Assembly: GCA_002422945.1 (NCBI GenBank)
Contig: DITW01000053.1
Span: 80,489-102,431, forward strand
Source of the DNA: Sphingomonadales bacterium UBA6174
GTDB lineage: Bacteria; Pseudomonadota; Alphaproteobacteria; Sphingomonadales; Sphingomonadaceae
Length of the DNA stretch: 21,943 bases
Direction: 5' to 3'
Position 1 is the stretch's first letter. Every line of letters starts with the position of its first letter. Of the stretch, positions 13,757 through 21,943 are shown piece after piece. Both the position numbers and the translations under genes were made by a program. Below the pieces are notes generated by a model that saw only the letters and a program-made list of their open reading frames with translations, had not been told where the DNA came from and searched no databases.

Positions 13757-15202
13757 ATGGGTCGTTTTTCCCAGCTTATGGCGTCTGCTCTGGGATTGAC
13801 CCTTGTTGTCGGTGCCGTAAATACTGTGTCGGGGGAAACCCTTGGGGATGCGCTGTTGCGGACCTATGCGACGAATCCAACCCTGACATTGGCGCGCGCG
13901 GATTTGCGGGCGACTGATGCTGGGGTGGGGGTTGCTCGCTCTGCTGCTCGGCCAAGGCTGTCTGGTACGGCGGGTCTTACGCAGAGCTTCAATGGTATTG
14001 GGACGCTTGATGAAAATGGGAGGTCGCTGACGCTCGGTGCGGATATGTCGGTCCCATTATATGCTGGCGGCGCGATTAGCAGCGGTATCAGGGGCGCAAA
14101 TGAACGTGTTTACGCGGGGCGTGCGAATCTGCGTGCTACAGAAGGCGCAGTGTTCGCTGACGTGGTGGCGGCATATATGGATGTCACGTTGACGCGTGCC
14201 GTTGTGGCACTCAACCGCAATCAGGTTGATGTGTTGACCACCAATCTGGAGGCGACGCGTGATCGTTTTGAAATCGGCGATCTGACCAAGACCGATGTCG
14301 CACAGTCTGAAGCGCGTCTTGCACTGGCTAATAGTGCGCTTGCGAAGGCTGAGGGCAATCTGGTCGCCGCTCATGAAAATTACCTGCGCTTGACGGGTGG
14401 TCCTGCGGGCGATCTTGATACGCCGCCGCCGCTGCCATCATTGCCCGACACGCTTGATGCAGTCACGGATGTGGCCTTGGCCGAGAATCCCGAATTGGCA
14501 GCTGCTGCTGCCATCGCCAAGGCGGCCAGAGCCGATGTAGATCATGTGCGCGCTACCCGTCTGCCGACTTTGAGTGCGGTCGTCGGTGCCAGTTACAATG
14601 ACTATCTCGGCACGTTGGATGAAGCGATTGGTCAGCCCGGCGCGGAGGTTGATCAGGTGCAAACCACCAGCCGCATCGGGCTGTCTGCCAGATTGCCACT
14701 CTATCAGGGTGGAGAAGCCGGTGCGCGCGTGCGGCAGAGTCGTGAACAGGAAAATGCAGCGAGAGAGCGTCAGGTTGCGGTTGAACGCTTTGTGATCGCC
14801 AATGCGCGATCATCTTTTGCCCGCTACCGGGCCACACTCGATTCGATCACTTCAAATGAAAAGGCAGTCGCAGCCAGTCGTTTGGCACTGGAGGGTAATC
14901 GCGCTGAGAATAGTGTCGGTTCGCGTTCGGTGCTTGATGTGCTCGATGCGGAACAGGAATTGCTCAATAGCGAGGTTGCGCTCGCGACCGCCCGCCGTGA
15001 TGCTTATGTCGCTGGGTTTGAACTGTTGAACGCGCTGGGACGCGCCGAAATGAAGGATCTGAACCTTGAGGGTGGAGTCCTTTACGATCCGCTCGTCAAT
15101 TATAAGTCAGTGTCGAACCAGTTGTCGGATTGGTCCGATGGGGATAGCCGTCCGACCATCGCCACCCATAGTTACGGGCCGGTTGCTTCACCCGTAAAAT
15201 GA
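13757..15202 (+). CDS. tolC: TolC-family outer-membrane efflux/secretion protein
   Basis: TolC-type proteins form the trimeric outer-membrane and periplasmic tunnel used by type I secretion systems and multidrug efflux pumps. The 481-residue protein has a signal peptide (about 1-26). Two homologous halves of long helices with short beta strands follow, typical of the family. A Pro-rich link (near TPPPLPSLPDTLDAV) separates them. The second half ends with SVLDVLDAEQELLNSEVALATARRDAYVAGFELLNALG, a hallmark of TolC. The ATG at 13757 is chosen because AAGGGG (13741-13746) is at good distance; the TTG at 13751 is too close to it. No inner-membrane pump or membrane-fusion partner is encoded nearby, so it probably serves several systems. 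It follows the PCMT-like gene closely and precedes the PopZ-like gene. Confidence 0.92.
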   Translation: MGRFSQLMASALGLTLVVGAVNTVSGETLGDALLRTYATNPTLTLARADLRATDAGVGVARSAARPRLSGTAGLTQSFNGIGTLDENGRSLTLGADMSVPLYAGGAISSGIRGANERVYAGRANLRATEGAVFADVVAAYMDVTLTRAVVALNRNQVDVLTTNLEATRDRFEIGDLTKTDVAQSEARLALANSALAKAEGNLVAAHENYLRLTGGPAGDLDTPPPLPSLPDTLDAVTDVALAENPELAAAAAIAKAARADVDHVRATRLPTLSAVVGASYNDYLGTLDEAIGQPGAEVDQVQTTSRIGLSARLPLYQGGEAGARVRQSREQENAARERQVAVERFVIANARSSFARYRATLDSITSNEKAVAASRLALEGNRAENSVGSRSVLDVLDAEQELLNSEVALATARRDAYVAGFELLNALGRAEMKDLNLEGGVLYDPLVNYKSVSNQLSDWSDGDSRPTIATHSYGPVASPVK

Positions 15203-15217
15203 GGGGTGACAGCGGCC

Positions 15218-15745
15218 ATGAATTACGCAATATTCAAGCCTATGTCGGCACTTAATCAAGAATCATCGATGGAAGAGATCCTCGCATCGATCAAGCGGAT
15301 CATCGCGGAGGACAGCCACGCGCCTACTCGGTCACCTGCGAAGAATTCCAATGGCTCTCACATTCGTGCCGTGTCGGACGATGACGATGGCGACCTTGCG
15401 GAGCAGGTATTGGAATTGACCGACCCTGTCAGCTTTACGCCGCCTACTGCGGATGCACTGTATAATGGGCATTCGTCGGCAGCGGCACAGGCGACGGTTA
15501 ATGCTGGTTTGGTATCTGATATTTCAATTCAGGCTACACGTCAGGCGTTGGAGGCATTGTCTTCGGTGGTTGTACGTGCGCCAGCAGCCAATGCTGGTGT
15601 TGTTGGAAGCTCGAGCATCACAACGCTTGATGACCTTGTGGTGGATATGCTGCGCCCGATGCTGAAACACTGGCTGGATCAACACCTCCCGGAAATCGTC
15701 GAACAGATGGTGCAGCGTGAAATTGCGCGGATCACCGGCAAATAA
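15218..15745 (+). CDS. PopZ-like polar organising protein (DUF2497 family)
   Basis: This 175-residue protein has the two conserved ends of the DUF2497/PopZ family. Near the N-terminus is the helix SMEEILASIKRIIAED (17-32), which in Caulobacter PopZ binds client proteins. At the C-terminus is the oligomerisation region with LDDLVVDMLRPMLKHWLDQHLPEIVEQMVQREIARI. The middle is low-complexity and acidic (a DDDDGD run), as in PopZ. PopZ forms a polymeric microdomain at the cell pole that anchors the chromosome origin and cell-cycle proteins; a similar role here is inference. ATG 15218 is preceded by GAGGGG (15201-15206). A later ATG at 15242 would match the usual family N-terminus more closely but has no ribosome binding site, and GTG 15206 is less likely. 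It lies 15 bases after tolC, so it is probably in the same operon. Confidence 0.82.
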   Translation: MNYAIFKPMSALNQESSMEEILASIKRIIAEDSHAPTRSPAKNSNGSHIRAVSDDDDGDLAEQVLELTDPVSFTPPTADALYNGHSSAAAQATVNAGLVSDISIQATRQALEALSSVVVRAPAANAGVVGSSSITTLDDLVVDMLRPMLKHWLDQHLPEIVEQMVQREIARITGK

Positions 15746-15903
15746 ATTCTAACTGGCTTGGCGCCCTTGCCCGAATCGGGGGGTGGCGATGGTCTGATGC
15801 TGACTAACCCGCGCTCAATATTCGCCTGAGACTGGATGTTATTCGGTGTGATCCTTGCGCCGGTCATTGCACAGTGGCACCCTTTTCCCCATATTCATCA
15901 GCG

Positions 15904-18087
15904 ATGGCAATTCAGATCCGCACCTCGCTCGATGAGCCGGAAGCAGCGCAAAGCTTCATCCCCCACCGCCCGGAACGTCCCGATAAGGCCGAGGGAGGCA
16001 AGGCATTCAAATTAGTCGCGGAATATGAACCCGCTGGAGATCAGCCGACGGCGATTGCCGAACTTGTAGCACAGATAGAGGGCGGTGAACGCGATCAGGT
16101 GCTGCTGGGCGTCACAGGCTCTGGAAAGACCTTTACAATGGCCAAGGTGATTGAAACGCTACAGCGTCCAGCACTGATCTTGGCGCCGAACAAGACGCTG
16201 GCTGCTCAGCTTTATGGCGAATTCAAGAGTTTCTTTCCTGATAATGCCGTAGAGTTCTTCGTCTCTTATTATGATTATTACCAGCCGGAAGCCTATGTTG
16301 CGCGCACCGATACCTATATCGAAAAGGAATCCTCGGTAAACGAGGCGATTGACCGGATGCGCCACTCGGCAACTCGGTCGTTGCTGGAACGCGATGACGT
16401 GCTCATCATCGCCTCGGTGTCGTGCATCTATGGCATCGGTTCGGTTGAAACCTATTCGGCGATGATCTTCGACCTGAAAAAAGGTCAAATGGCCGATCAG
16501 CGCGAGATCATTCGCCAACTCGTCAGCCTGCAATACAAGCGCAACGATGCGGCGTTCCAGCGCGGGATGTTCCGGGTGCGTGGGGATAATCTGGAAATCT
16601 TTCCCTCGCATTATGAAGACACGGCGTGGCGCATCAGTTTTTTTGGCGATGAGATTGAAGAAATTACCGAGTTTGACCCGCTGACCGGCAAGAAGGTTGC
16701 GGCGCTTGAGAGCGTGCGGGTTTATGCGAACAGCCATTATGTTATGCCGGGACCAACGCTGAAACAGGCGATGGAGGCTATCAAAATGGAGCTTGGCCTG
16801 CGGCTGGAGGAACTCAAGCGCGAGAATAAGCTACTGGAGGCGCAGCGCCTAGAACAGCGCACACATTTCGATCTGGAGATGATCGCGGCCACGGGCAGTT
16901 GCGCTGGCATCGAGAATTACTCTCGCTTCCTGACGGGCCGGGCCCCGGGTGAACCACCCCCGACCTTGTTCGAATATCTGCCCGAAAATGCGATGCTGTT
17001 CGTTGATGAAAGCCATCAGATGATCGGCCAATTGGGCGGCATGGCGCGGGGCGACCACAAGCGGAAGTTTACGCTGGCTGAATATGGTTTCCGCCTGCCC
17101 AGTTGCATCGACAACCGACCTTTGCGATTCGAGGAGTGGAACGCGATGCGCCCGCAATCGGTGTTCGTCTCTGCGACGCCGGGGCCATGGGAGATGGAGC
17201 AGACGGGTGGTGTGTTCACCGAACAGGTGATCCGCCCGACCGGCCTGATCGATCCACCGGTTGAAATCCGGCCAGTAGAACATCAAGTCGACGATCTGAT
17301 GCACGAGGCCAAAAAGGTCGCGGCGCTCGGCTATCGCACGCTTGCCACCACCTTGACCAAGCGGATGGCCGAAGACCTGACTGAATATATGCACGAAGCC
17401 GGTCTGCGTGTGCGCTACATGCATTCTGACATCGAAACGCTGGAACGGATCGAGTTGATTCGAGATCTGCGGCTTGGTGTCTATGACGTGCTGATCGGCA
17501 TCAACCTTTTGCGTGAAGGGCTGGATATCCCCGAATGCGGCTTGGTGGCTATTCTTGATGCGGACAAGGAAGGGTTCTTGCGATCTGAAACCTCGCTGGT
17601 CCAAACAATTGGTCGCGCGGCGCGCAATGTCGATGGCCGAGTCATTCTATATGCCGACAAGATGACGGGCAGCATGGAGCGGGCCATCAAGGAAACGGAC
17701 CGTCGCCGGGCCAAGCAGCAAGCCTATAATGAGGCGCACGGCATCACGCCTGCAACGATCAAACGCGATATTTCTGACATTGTAGGCCATCTTGCCAGTC
17801 GGGATCAGGTCACGGTCGACACTGGGGTCGAGGATCTGCCGCATTTGGTCGGTCATAATTTGCGCAAGTTCATCGATGAGATGGACAAGAAGATGCGCGC
17901 CGCCGCCGCCGATCTCGATTTCGAGGAAGCCGCTCGGCTACGTGACGAAATCCGCCTGTTGGAGGCGCAGGAACTGGGCGTCCCTACGCAGCGTCCCTTG
18001 GGCCGGGCGGTCGAGGGTCGACCCGGCACGCGCAAGACGCGATTTGGCAAGCAACAACAGGTGAGGGCAAGCAAAAGGGCAGGGTAA
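15904..18087 (+). CDS. uvrB: UvrABC excinuclease subunit B
   Basis: UvrB is the central damage-verification helicase of nucleotide excision repair, loading on DNA with UvrA and recruiting UvrC. The 727-residue protein is complete. It has Walker A GVTGSGKT (69-76), the beta-hairpin region SYYDYYQPEAYV with TDTYIEKES (121-143), a DESH Walker B (368-371), helicase motifs through LREGLDIPE and TIGRAARN, and a C-terminal UVR domain (about 660-695, LDFEEAARLRDEI) for UvrC contact. It is longer than E. coli UvrB because of an N-terminal extension of about 35 residues and a basic C-terminal tail. The ATG at 15904 starts MAIQIRTSLDEP; an upstream in-frame ATG at 15874 is possible, and neither has a clear Shine-Dalgarno sequence. 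I saw no GTTC-N7-GTTC SOS box in 15746-15903. It converges on the amidotransferase gene. Confidence 0.97.
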   Translation: MAIQIRTSLDEPEAAQSFIPHRPERPDKAEGGKAFKLVAEYEPAGDQPTAIAELVAQIEGGERDQVLLGVTGSGKTFTMAKVIETLQRPALILAPNKTLAAQLYGEFKSFFPDNAVEFFVSYYDYYQPEAYVARTDTYIEKESSVNEAIDRMRHSATRSLLERDDVLIIASVSCIYGIGSVETYSAMIFDLKKGQMADQREIIRQLVSLQYKRNDAAFQRGMFRVRGDNLEIFPSHYEDTAWRISFFGDEIEEITEFDPLTGKKVAALESVRVYANSHYVMPGPTLKQAMEAIKMELGLRLEELKRENKLLEAQRLEQRTHFDLEMIAATGSCAGIENYSRFLTGRAPGEPPPTLFEYLPENAMLFVDESHQMIGQLGGMARGDHKRKFTLAEYGFRLPSCIDNRPLRFEEWNAMRPQSVFVSATPGPWEMEQTGGVFTEQVIRPTGLIDPPVEIRPVEHQVDDLMHEAKKVAALGYRTLATTLTKRMAEDLTEYMHEAGLRVRYMHSDIETLERIELIRDLRLGVYDVLIGINLLREGLDIPECGLVAILDADKEGFLRSETSLVQTIGRAARNVDGRVILYADKMTGSMERAIKETDRRRAKQQAYNEAHGITPATIKRDISDIVGHLASRDQVTVDTGVEDLPHLVGHNLRKFIDEMDKKMRAAAADLDFEEAARLRDEIRLLEAQELGVPTQRPLGRAVEGRPGTRKTRFGKQQQVRASKRAG

Positions 18088-18116
18088 GCCCATTGCGGCA
18101 TCAAGCGCGGGTATAT

Positions 18117-18962
18117 TTAGGATTGTCGGTTCAGGACACAGGTCTCGATCCACGCGATGATTTCGGCGCGGCGGCGCTTGTCATTGGTGATGTCTTCGTC
18201 GATCCCTAATTGCCAGGCAATGCCGGTTTCCGTTGGATCTGCGGCGAGAGCAGCCAATTTTTCGCAATAAGTGGCCAGTTCATCATGTGAGGCAAAAAAC
18301 CCCTGCGCCACCATGTCGTCCGCATATAAGGTATAGAGTTGCATAATCTGCTGAAGATCAAATTCCGGATGATATTGCACGGCCCATGCAACGGATCGAC
18401 CAAGCGGGATGAGCGCGGCCTGCACACGGCTATAGCTGTTTGATGCGAGCAAGGTCGCATTATCGGGCAGGCGGCTCACTTCATCATAATGGATGCAAAG
18501 CGCGTCAAATACCAAGCCCTTCCCCGCAAAGATCGGATGGTCACGCCCTTCCGGCAAGACGAAAATCTTACGTGCGATCCCGACTTCGCGCCCGCGCGGG
18601 TTACTGATCACCATGCCGCCCGCCGCCATCGCCAGAATTTGCAGACCCCAGCAGCTGCCGAAAATCGGCAAGCCATGATCCGCAGCTATCTTGGTCAGGG
18701 CGATCTGGTTCGTCACGGCAAAATCGGTATCATAGGCATGCAGTGCGGACCCGGTAATCACGAACCCGTCATAGTCTGCCCAAGTCCGGCCTTGCGGGAT
18801 GGCATCATCCGGGTCTGCCCCGTTCAAAATATCCATTTCAATGTCGGGAAACACCGCCGAGATCGCAATGGCGTAGATTTCGCTGGATGATCGAACGCCA
18901 AGCGCACGTGATTGGATGCGCTTGGCAGCGGTATTGCCCTCTAGCAACAACAGACGGGTCAT
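18117..18962 (-). CDS. Class I glutamine amidotransferase-like protein
   Basis: This 281-residue protein has a class I (triad) glutamine amidotransferase fold. The nucleophile elbow is FGSCWGLQIL (101-110, Cys104), and the His-Glu pair is in AVQYHPEFD (His198, Glu200). An oxyanion-type GFVITGS segment (66-72) precedes them. It stands alone without a synthetase domain and resembles the GMP-synthase-like amidotransferases often annotated simply as type 1 glutamine amidotransferases. It may hydrolyse glutamine or gamma-glutamyl compounds, but the acceptor is unknown. The C-terminal region beyond about 215 is helical and not part of the core. The ATG at 18960-18962 has GGAGA close upstream. It lies 41 bases after the ABC permease in the same direction and could be cotranscribed with the exporter; no functional link is evident from sequence. 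Confidence 0.85.
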   Translation of the reverse strand: MTRLLLLEGNTAAKRIQSRALGVRSSSEIYAIAISAVFPDIEMDILNGADPDDAIPQGRTWADYDGFVITGSALHAYDTDFAVTNQIALTKIAADHGLPIFGSCWGLQILAMAAGGMVISNPRGREVGIARKIFVLPEGRDHPIFAGKGLVFDALCIHYDEVSRLPDNATLLASNSYSRVQAALIPLGRSVAWAVQYHPEFDLQQIMQLYTLYADDMVAQGFFASHDELATYCEKLAALAADPTETGIAWQLGIDEDITNDKRRRAEIIAWIETCVLNRQS

Positions 18963-19003
18963 GTGTCTCCAATCATTGCGATGCTTGGTGTTGTCTGCTT
19001 GAT

Positions 19004-20230
19004 TTAGACTGGTCTATTGCGCTTGAACAGTCGCGCCAGCACACCCCGGCGGCGCGCACGCATCCGGCCTGATTTCAGGACATTGCGTCGAAATAGCCGT
19101 GCGCCGATGCGAATAATCAGCCCAGTCCACATCACTTGCCATAACAGTGCCAGCACATGTGGCCATAACGCGACCTCTTGGGCTGCCCGAGCCAGCATGG
19201 CGAATGGGGAACTGAATGGGAATAGCACGGCAAATATTTCAATCGGTTCACCGGTTTTCGTGACGGCGAAGCTGGCGAGGAAGAAGAACAGCAACTGTGC
19301 CATTGTCACCGGCATCGAGAGCGTTTGCACCTCGCGTACCGAAGATGCCATGCCGCCAATGCCCAGAAAGAGCGAACCGAGCAACAGATAGGCCATGTTG
19401 AAATAGGCAATGGCCAGCACGAAGAACAATGGCCAGCCAACCGCCGGGGTCGCCAATACCGGCAGATGCGCACCGGTCATCAGGACGGCCATCGCGCCCG
19501 CGCCGAACCAGACGGAAATGCCGATAAACGCCATGCCCAGCATCGCAAACAGCTTGCCCAGAAAAATGGCGTCAATCGGCACGGATGCAGCCAATATTTC
19601 GATGATCTTGTTGGTTTTTTCCTCGACCAGATTGGAGAGGACCATGCCTGCCAGCAACATCGTCAGGAGAAATAAAATCATCTGGCTTAATTGGGCTGTG
19701 ACCAATCGACTGGTATTCCGCGCCCCGTCGCTCGCTTTGACATTGGTCAGGGTCAAAAGGACGGATTTGGCCTGCCCATCACGGGCATGTTGCAAAATCA
19801 GGCGAACCGTCCCCTGCCAGCGTTGAATGTCCGCAGAGGTGGCGGTGAAATGCGGATGGTCGAGCGAACCGGACAGCACACCTATATAATTTTTCCCGCC
19901 ATTGCCCTGATTGAGCAATTGGGAGACACCCGCATCATCCCTGTCACGATCCGCCAACGGCTCTAAAATCGGCATGCTGCTGCTGCCAAGCTGATCTGCC
20001 AGTGCGTGATGCGCAGTGATGAGCGCACCTGTCTCTGGCTGCGCCATGACAATGGCAATGATGGGCTGGTTGATGTCCTTGGCGACCTGACTACCCACGC
20101 CGCCCGCCGCCAGCCCGATCAAGATCGGAAAAAATGGACCGAGCAGAAAGAAAATAAAGGATTTGGAAAATATCACTGCGACAAAGTCACGCCGCGCGAT
20201 CACCCAGGATGCCAATATCAGCCGCTTCAT
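19004..20230 (-). CDS. ABC-2 type transporter permease (NatB-like)
   Basis: This is the membrane subunit of an ABC exporter, 408 residues long. One transmembrane helix (about 24-45) precedes a large periplasmic domain (about 50-180). Roughly five or six more helices (about 183-201, 226-250, 265-292, 307-325, 331-349 and 355-378) follow. The cytoplasmic VEEKTNKIIEILAASV segment (202-217) is a signature of NatB-like ABC-2 permeases. The C-terminus is strongly basic. Its ATG overlaps the ATPase stop codon as ATGA, so the two genes are translationally coupled. Related systems export sodium, antibiotics or other small molecules; the substrate here cannot be assigned. Confidence 0.88.
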   Translation of the reverse strand: MKRLILASWVIARRDFVAVIFSKSFIFFLLGPFFPILIGLAAGGVGSQVAKDINQPIIAIVMAQPETGALITAHHALADQLGSSSMPILEPLADRDRDDAGVSQLLNQGNGGKNYIGVLSGSLDHPHFTATSADIQRWQGTVRLILQHARDGQAKSVLLTLTNVKASDGARNTSRLVTAQLSQMILFLLTMLLAGMVLSNLVEEKTNKIIEILAASVPIDAIFLGKLFAMLGMAFIGISVWFGAGAMAVLMTGAHLPVLATPAVGWPLFFVLAIAYFNMAYLLLGSLFLGIGGMASSVREVQTLSMPVTMAQLLFFFLASFAVTKTGEPIEIFAVLFPFSSPFAMLARAAQEVALWPHVLALLWQVMWTGLIIRIGARLFRRNVLKSGRMRARRRGVLARLFKRNRPV

Positions 20231-21213
20231 AAGATTTTCTCATCCCGTTCACGGGCCAATTCAGCGGCTGCAGCCTCGCCCGCTATCGCGACAAAGGCAT
20301 CATGCAGGCCCGGCCGTTCAATCGACAAGGATAAAATCCCCGCATTGCCCTCGATCAACGCGCGCAACAATGGCTCCACCCCGATGTCAGGCAGGGTGAA
20401 ATGCCAATAATGTCCATCGGGCAATGTGCCGACAGGCAGGGCTGCCCGCCATGGACCATCCAGATCACGGGTTTCGAGCCGGACCTGTGGTCGCAGCCGG
20501 TCGCGCGCGGTCTCTACCTTGCCATGAAAAGGCACTTTTCCCCCTGCGATGATGGCGATTTCCTCGCACAGCCGTTCTGCATGGGCGATGACATGGGTGG
20601 AAAAAATCACTGTCACCCCGGCGTCAGCTTGTGCGCGGATCATGCGTTCCAGCTTTTGCTGATTGAGTGCATCAAGACCTGAAAATGGTTCGTCCAGTAC
20701 GATTAGTCGAGGCTGATGCACGATCGTGCCGAGCAGTTGTACAGTCTGTGCCATGCCCTTTGACAACTGCCTGATCTGGCGTTCCATCGCATAGCCAAGG
20801 CCTTGTTCTTCCATCAAACTGCGCGCCCGCCTGCGTCCTTCCTTCAAAGGTAATCCGCGCAGTGCGCCCATGAAGGCGATGGCTTCAAACGCCTTCATGC
20901 CGGGATATAGTCCGCGCTCCTCCGGCAGATAGCCGACATGTTGCGCGACCTTCAGAGGGTTTTCGCTGCCGAGAATGATCCTTCGGCCAAGGTCCGGCTC
21001 AATAATACCGAGCAGCATCCGCAAGATCGTCGTTTTGCCTGCACCATTAGGGCCTAGAATGCCGAAAATACTGCCCGTCCGTACTTGCAGGTCAACCCCG
21101 TCTACGGCGCGGAAATCGTCGAAGTTCTTGACCAGCCCCCGCGCATCAATCGCGAGATCACCCAAAGATGCGGTGCTTGGGTCGGCGGTGGGCGCCGAGG
21201 TTTCGACTGTCAT
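20227..21213 (-). CDS. ABC transporter ATP-binding protein (NatA-like)
   Basis: This is the nucleotide-binding subunit of the exporter, 328 residues from the chosen ATG. It has Walker A GPNGAGKTT (54-62), the Q-loop region near VGYLPEERGLYPGM (93-106), a slightly degenerate signature QLSKGMAQ (149-156, with M where G/Q is usual), Walker B LIVLDEP (170-176), a D-loop SGLD and the switch His207 in FSTHV. The YLPEERGLYP pattern is characteristic of NatA-type ATPases. A C-terminal extension beyond about 230 is family-typical. An alternative TTG start at 21234 adds 7 residues; the ATG at 21211-21213 is preferred. About 180 bases separate it from clpB, with the clpB terminator between them, so it likely has its own promoter, which I could not locate convincingly. 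Confidence 0.9.
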   Translation of the reverse strand: MTVETSAPTADPSTASLGDLAIDARGLVKNFDDFRAVDGVDLQVRTGSIFGILGPNGAGKTTILRMLLGIIEPDLGRRIILGSENPLKVAQHVGYLPEERGLYPGMKAFEAIAFMGALRGLPLKEGRRRARSLMEEQGLGYAMERQIRQLSKGMAQTVQLLGTIVHQPRLIVLDEPFSGLDALNQQKLERMIRAQADAGVTVIFSTHVIAHAERLCEEIAIIAGGKVPFHGKVETARDRLRPQVRLETRDLDGPWRAALPVGTLPDGHYWHFTLPDIGVEPLLRALIEGNAGILSLSIERPGLHDAFVAIAGEAAAAELARERDEKIL

Positions 21214-21330
21214 GCCGGGGTCCAGTTCCAACAATTTCTCGGCTTAAGGTAAGTGGTGCATCTGCCGCTGTCCATGCATTGGATATAGTTACCAATCCCT
21301 AATTCGATACAAATGCTGCGCTGAAATGTG

Positions 21331-21370
21331 GACAAAAAGAAACCGGGCCTTAGCAGCATGCCAAGGCCCA
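21331..21370 (-). terminator. Rho-independent terminator after clpB
   Basis: A 7-bp stem (arms 21345-21351 and 21363-21369, GGGCCTT with AAGGCCC) with an 11-base loop is followed on the minus strand by a T-rich run (GGTTTCTTTTTG). It lies 25 bases beyond the clpB stop codon and separates clpB from the ABC exporter unit. Confidence 0.85.
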
Positions 21371-21394
21371 GTTCTTTGCAGTGTCGCGGGGAGA

Positions 21395-21943
21395 TCAGAC
21401 GGTCAGGTTAAGTCCGCCATCGCCTTCATCGATATGGATGGTCGACCCATCCGGCACATTGCCCGACAGGATCATTTCCGCGAGCGGATCTTGCAGATAT
21501 TTCTGCACCGCGCGTTTCAATGGGCGTGCGCCATAGACCGGATCATATCCGACCCGGCCCAGCCATGCCCGCGCTGCATCGGTGAGGTCGAGTGTGACTT
21601 TGCGATCCTTCAACAATTTGCCGACCCGGCTGATCTGGATGTCGACAATCGGGGCCATATGTTCGCTGCCGAGACGGTGGAACAGGATAATCTCATCCAG
21701 ACGGTTGAGGAATTCCGGTCGAAAATGTCCGCGCACGATTTCCATCACTTGCGGTTCCACCGATTCGACGCTCGCACCTTCGGCAAGGCCCGCGATATAT
21801 TGCGAGCCAAGGTTGGAGGTCAGCACGATAATCGTGTTGGTGAAATCGACGGTGCGGCCATGGCCATCGGTCAGACGACCGTCATCCAGCACCTGCAACA
21901 ACACATTGAACACATCGCCATGCGCCTTCTCGACCTCGTCGAA
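21395..21943 (-). CDS. clpB: ATP-dependent chaperone ClpB, C-terminal part (5' end outside window)
   Basis: The last 182 codons of the disaggregase ClpB, which works with DnaK to rescue aggregated proteins, are present; the frame is open to the window edge. The visible part belongs to the second AAA+ module. It starts inside the Walker B segment (FDEVEKAH), then has VFNVLLQVLDDGRLTDGHGRTVDF, sensor-1 TSNLGS, a FRPEFLNRLDEIILFH arginine-finger segment, and sensor-2 YGARPLKR in the small C-terminal domain. The EKAH motif is followed by Gly-Asp where Pro-Asp is usual. The C-terminus ends GLNLTV. ClpA/ClpC are excluded by the C-terminal sequence and the lack of a ClpP-binding loop in the visible part, although the region that would carry it is only partly seen. 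An intrinsic terminator follows. Confidence 0.94.
   Translation of the reverse strand, partial: FDEVEKAHGDVFNVLLQVLDDGRLTDGHGRTVDFTNTIIVLTSNLGSQYIAGLAEGASVESVEPQVMEIVRGHFRPEFLNRLDEIILFHRLGSEHMAPIVDIQISRVGKLLKDRKVTLDLTDAARAWLGRVGYDPVYGARPLKRAVQKYLQDPLAEMILSGNVPDGSTIHIDEGDGGLNLTV

Noticed and set aside
15746..15903. A search for an SOS box or terminator between the PopZ-like gene and uvrB.
   Set aside because: No GTTC-N7-GTTC pattern was seen, and the only GC-rich pairing region (about 15761-15787) is imperfect and has no T-run.
21241..21330. TTGTAT and TATATC on the minus strand upstream of the ABC ATPase, considered as a promoter.
   Set aside because: The spacer is 19 bases for the best pairing and the elements match poorly, so I do not annotate it.
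1..21943. A search for CRISPR arrays, tRNA genes, insertion sequences, attachment sites and defence or toxin-antitoxin genes.
   Set aside because: No regularly spaced repeats, tRNA-like folds, transposase or integrase motifs, or recognisable defence domains were found; the gaps are too short to hide most of them.

Overview
The window looks like chromosomal housekeeping DNA from an alphaproteobacterium, most likely a sphingomonad (Sphingomonadaceae) of moderate GC content. That assignment rests on gene neighbourhoods and protein style: an ExbD with the DINTTPLIDVML membrane segment, a short threonine ammonia-lyase with a single ACT domain, a PCMT-like/TolC/PopZ-type (DUF2497) cluster, and a UvrB with an extended N-terminus. 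No rRNA, tRNA, CRISPR array, insertion sequence, integrase or phage gene was found. Coding density is high, and no stretch without a gene exceeds about 200 bases.

Layout from left to right. (1) 18-473: an ExbD energy-transduction subunit, followed by a clear intrinsic terminator. (2) 676-4369: threonine ammonia-lyase (minus) diverges from a beta-hydroxyacid-dehydrogenase-type reductase. The reductase overlaps by a GTGA junction an exported YtcJ-like amidohydrolase homologue that has lost its metal ligands. (3) 4377-6108 (minus): a DUF4136-type lipoprotein and an M14 carboxypeptidase, 4 nt apart. (4) 6267-11048 (plus): a closely packed run purE-purK-serS-surE-nlpD-like, covering purine synthesis, Ser-tRNA charging, survival nucleotidase and a LysM/LytM envelope factor. 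(5) 11091-12911 (minus): the flagellar cap fliD and its neighbour, a fliS-like chaperone. (6) 13085-15745 (plus): a PCMT-like methyltransferase homologue, a TolC-family outer-membrane protein and a PopZ-like polar protein. (7) 15904-18087 (plus): uvrB. (8) 18117-21213 (minus): an ABC-2 exporter (ATPase and permease) followed by a class I glutamine amidotransferase. (9) 21395-21943 (minus): the C-terminal part of clpB with its own intrinsic terminator.

Functionally most of the window is conserved core metabolism, repair, proteostasis and envelope biology. The most distinctive theme is three proteins that keep a recognisable enzyme fold but lack the residues that define catalysis: the exported YtcJ-like protein (2861-4369), the LytM domain of the NlpD-like lipoprotein (9972-11048) and the PCMT-like protein beside TolC (13085-13741). 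The LytM case fits a known class of amidase activators. The YtcJ-like case is the least expected. I do not see convincing evidence for a wholly new multi-gene system such as a defence island. All family assignments were made by reading the translated sequences, without database searches.
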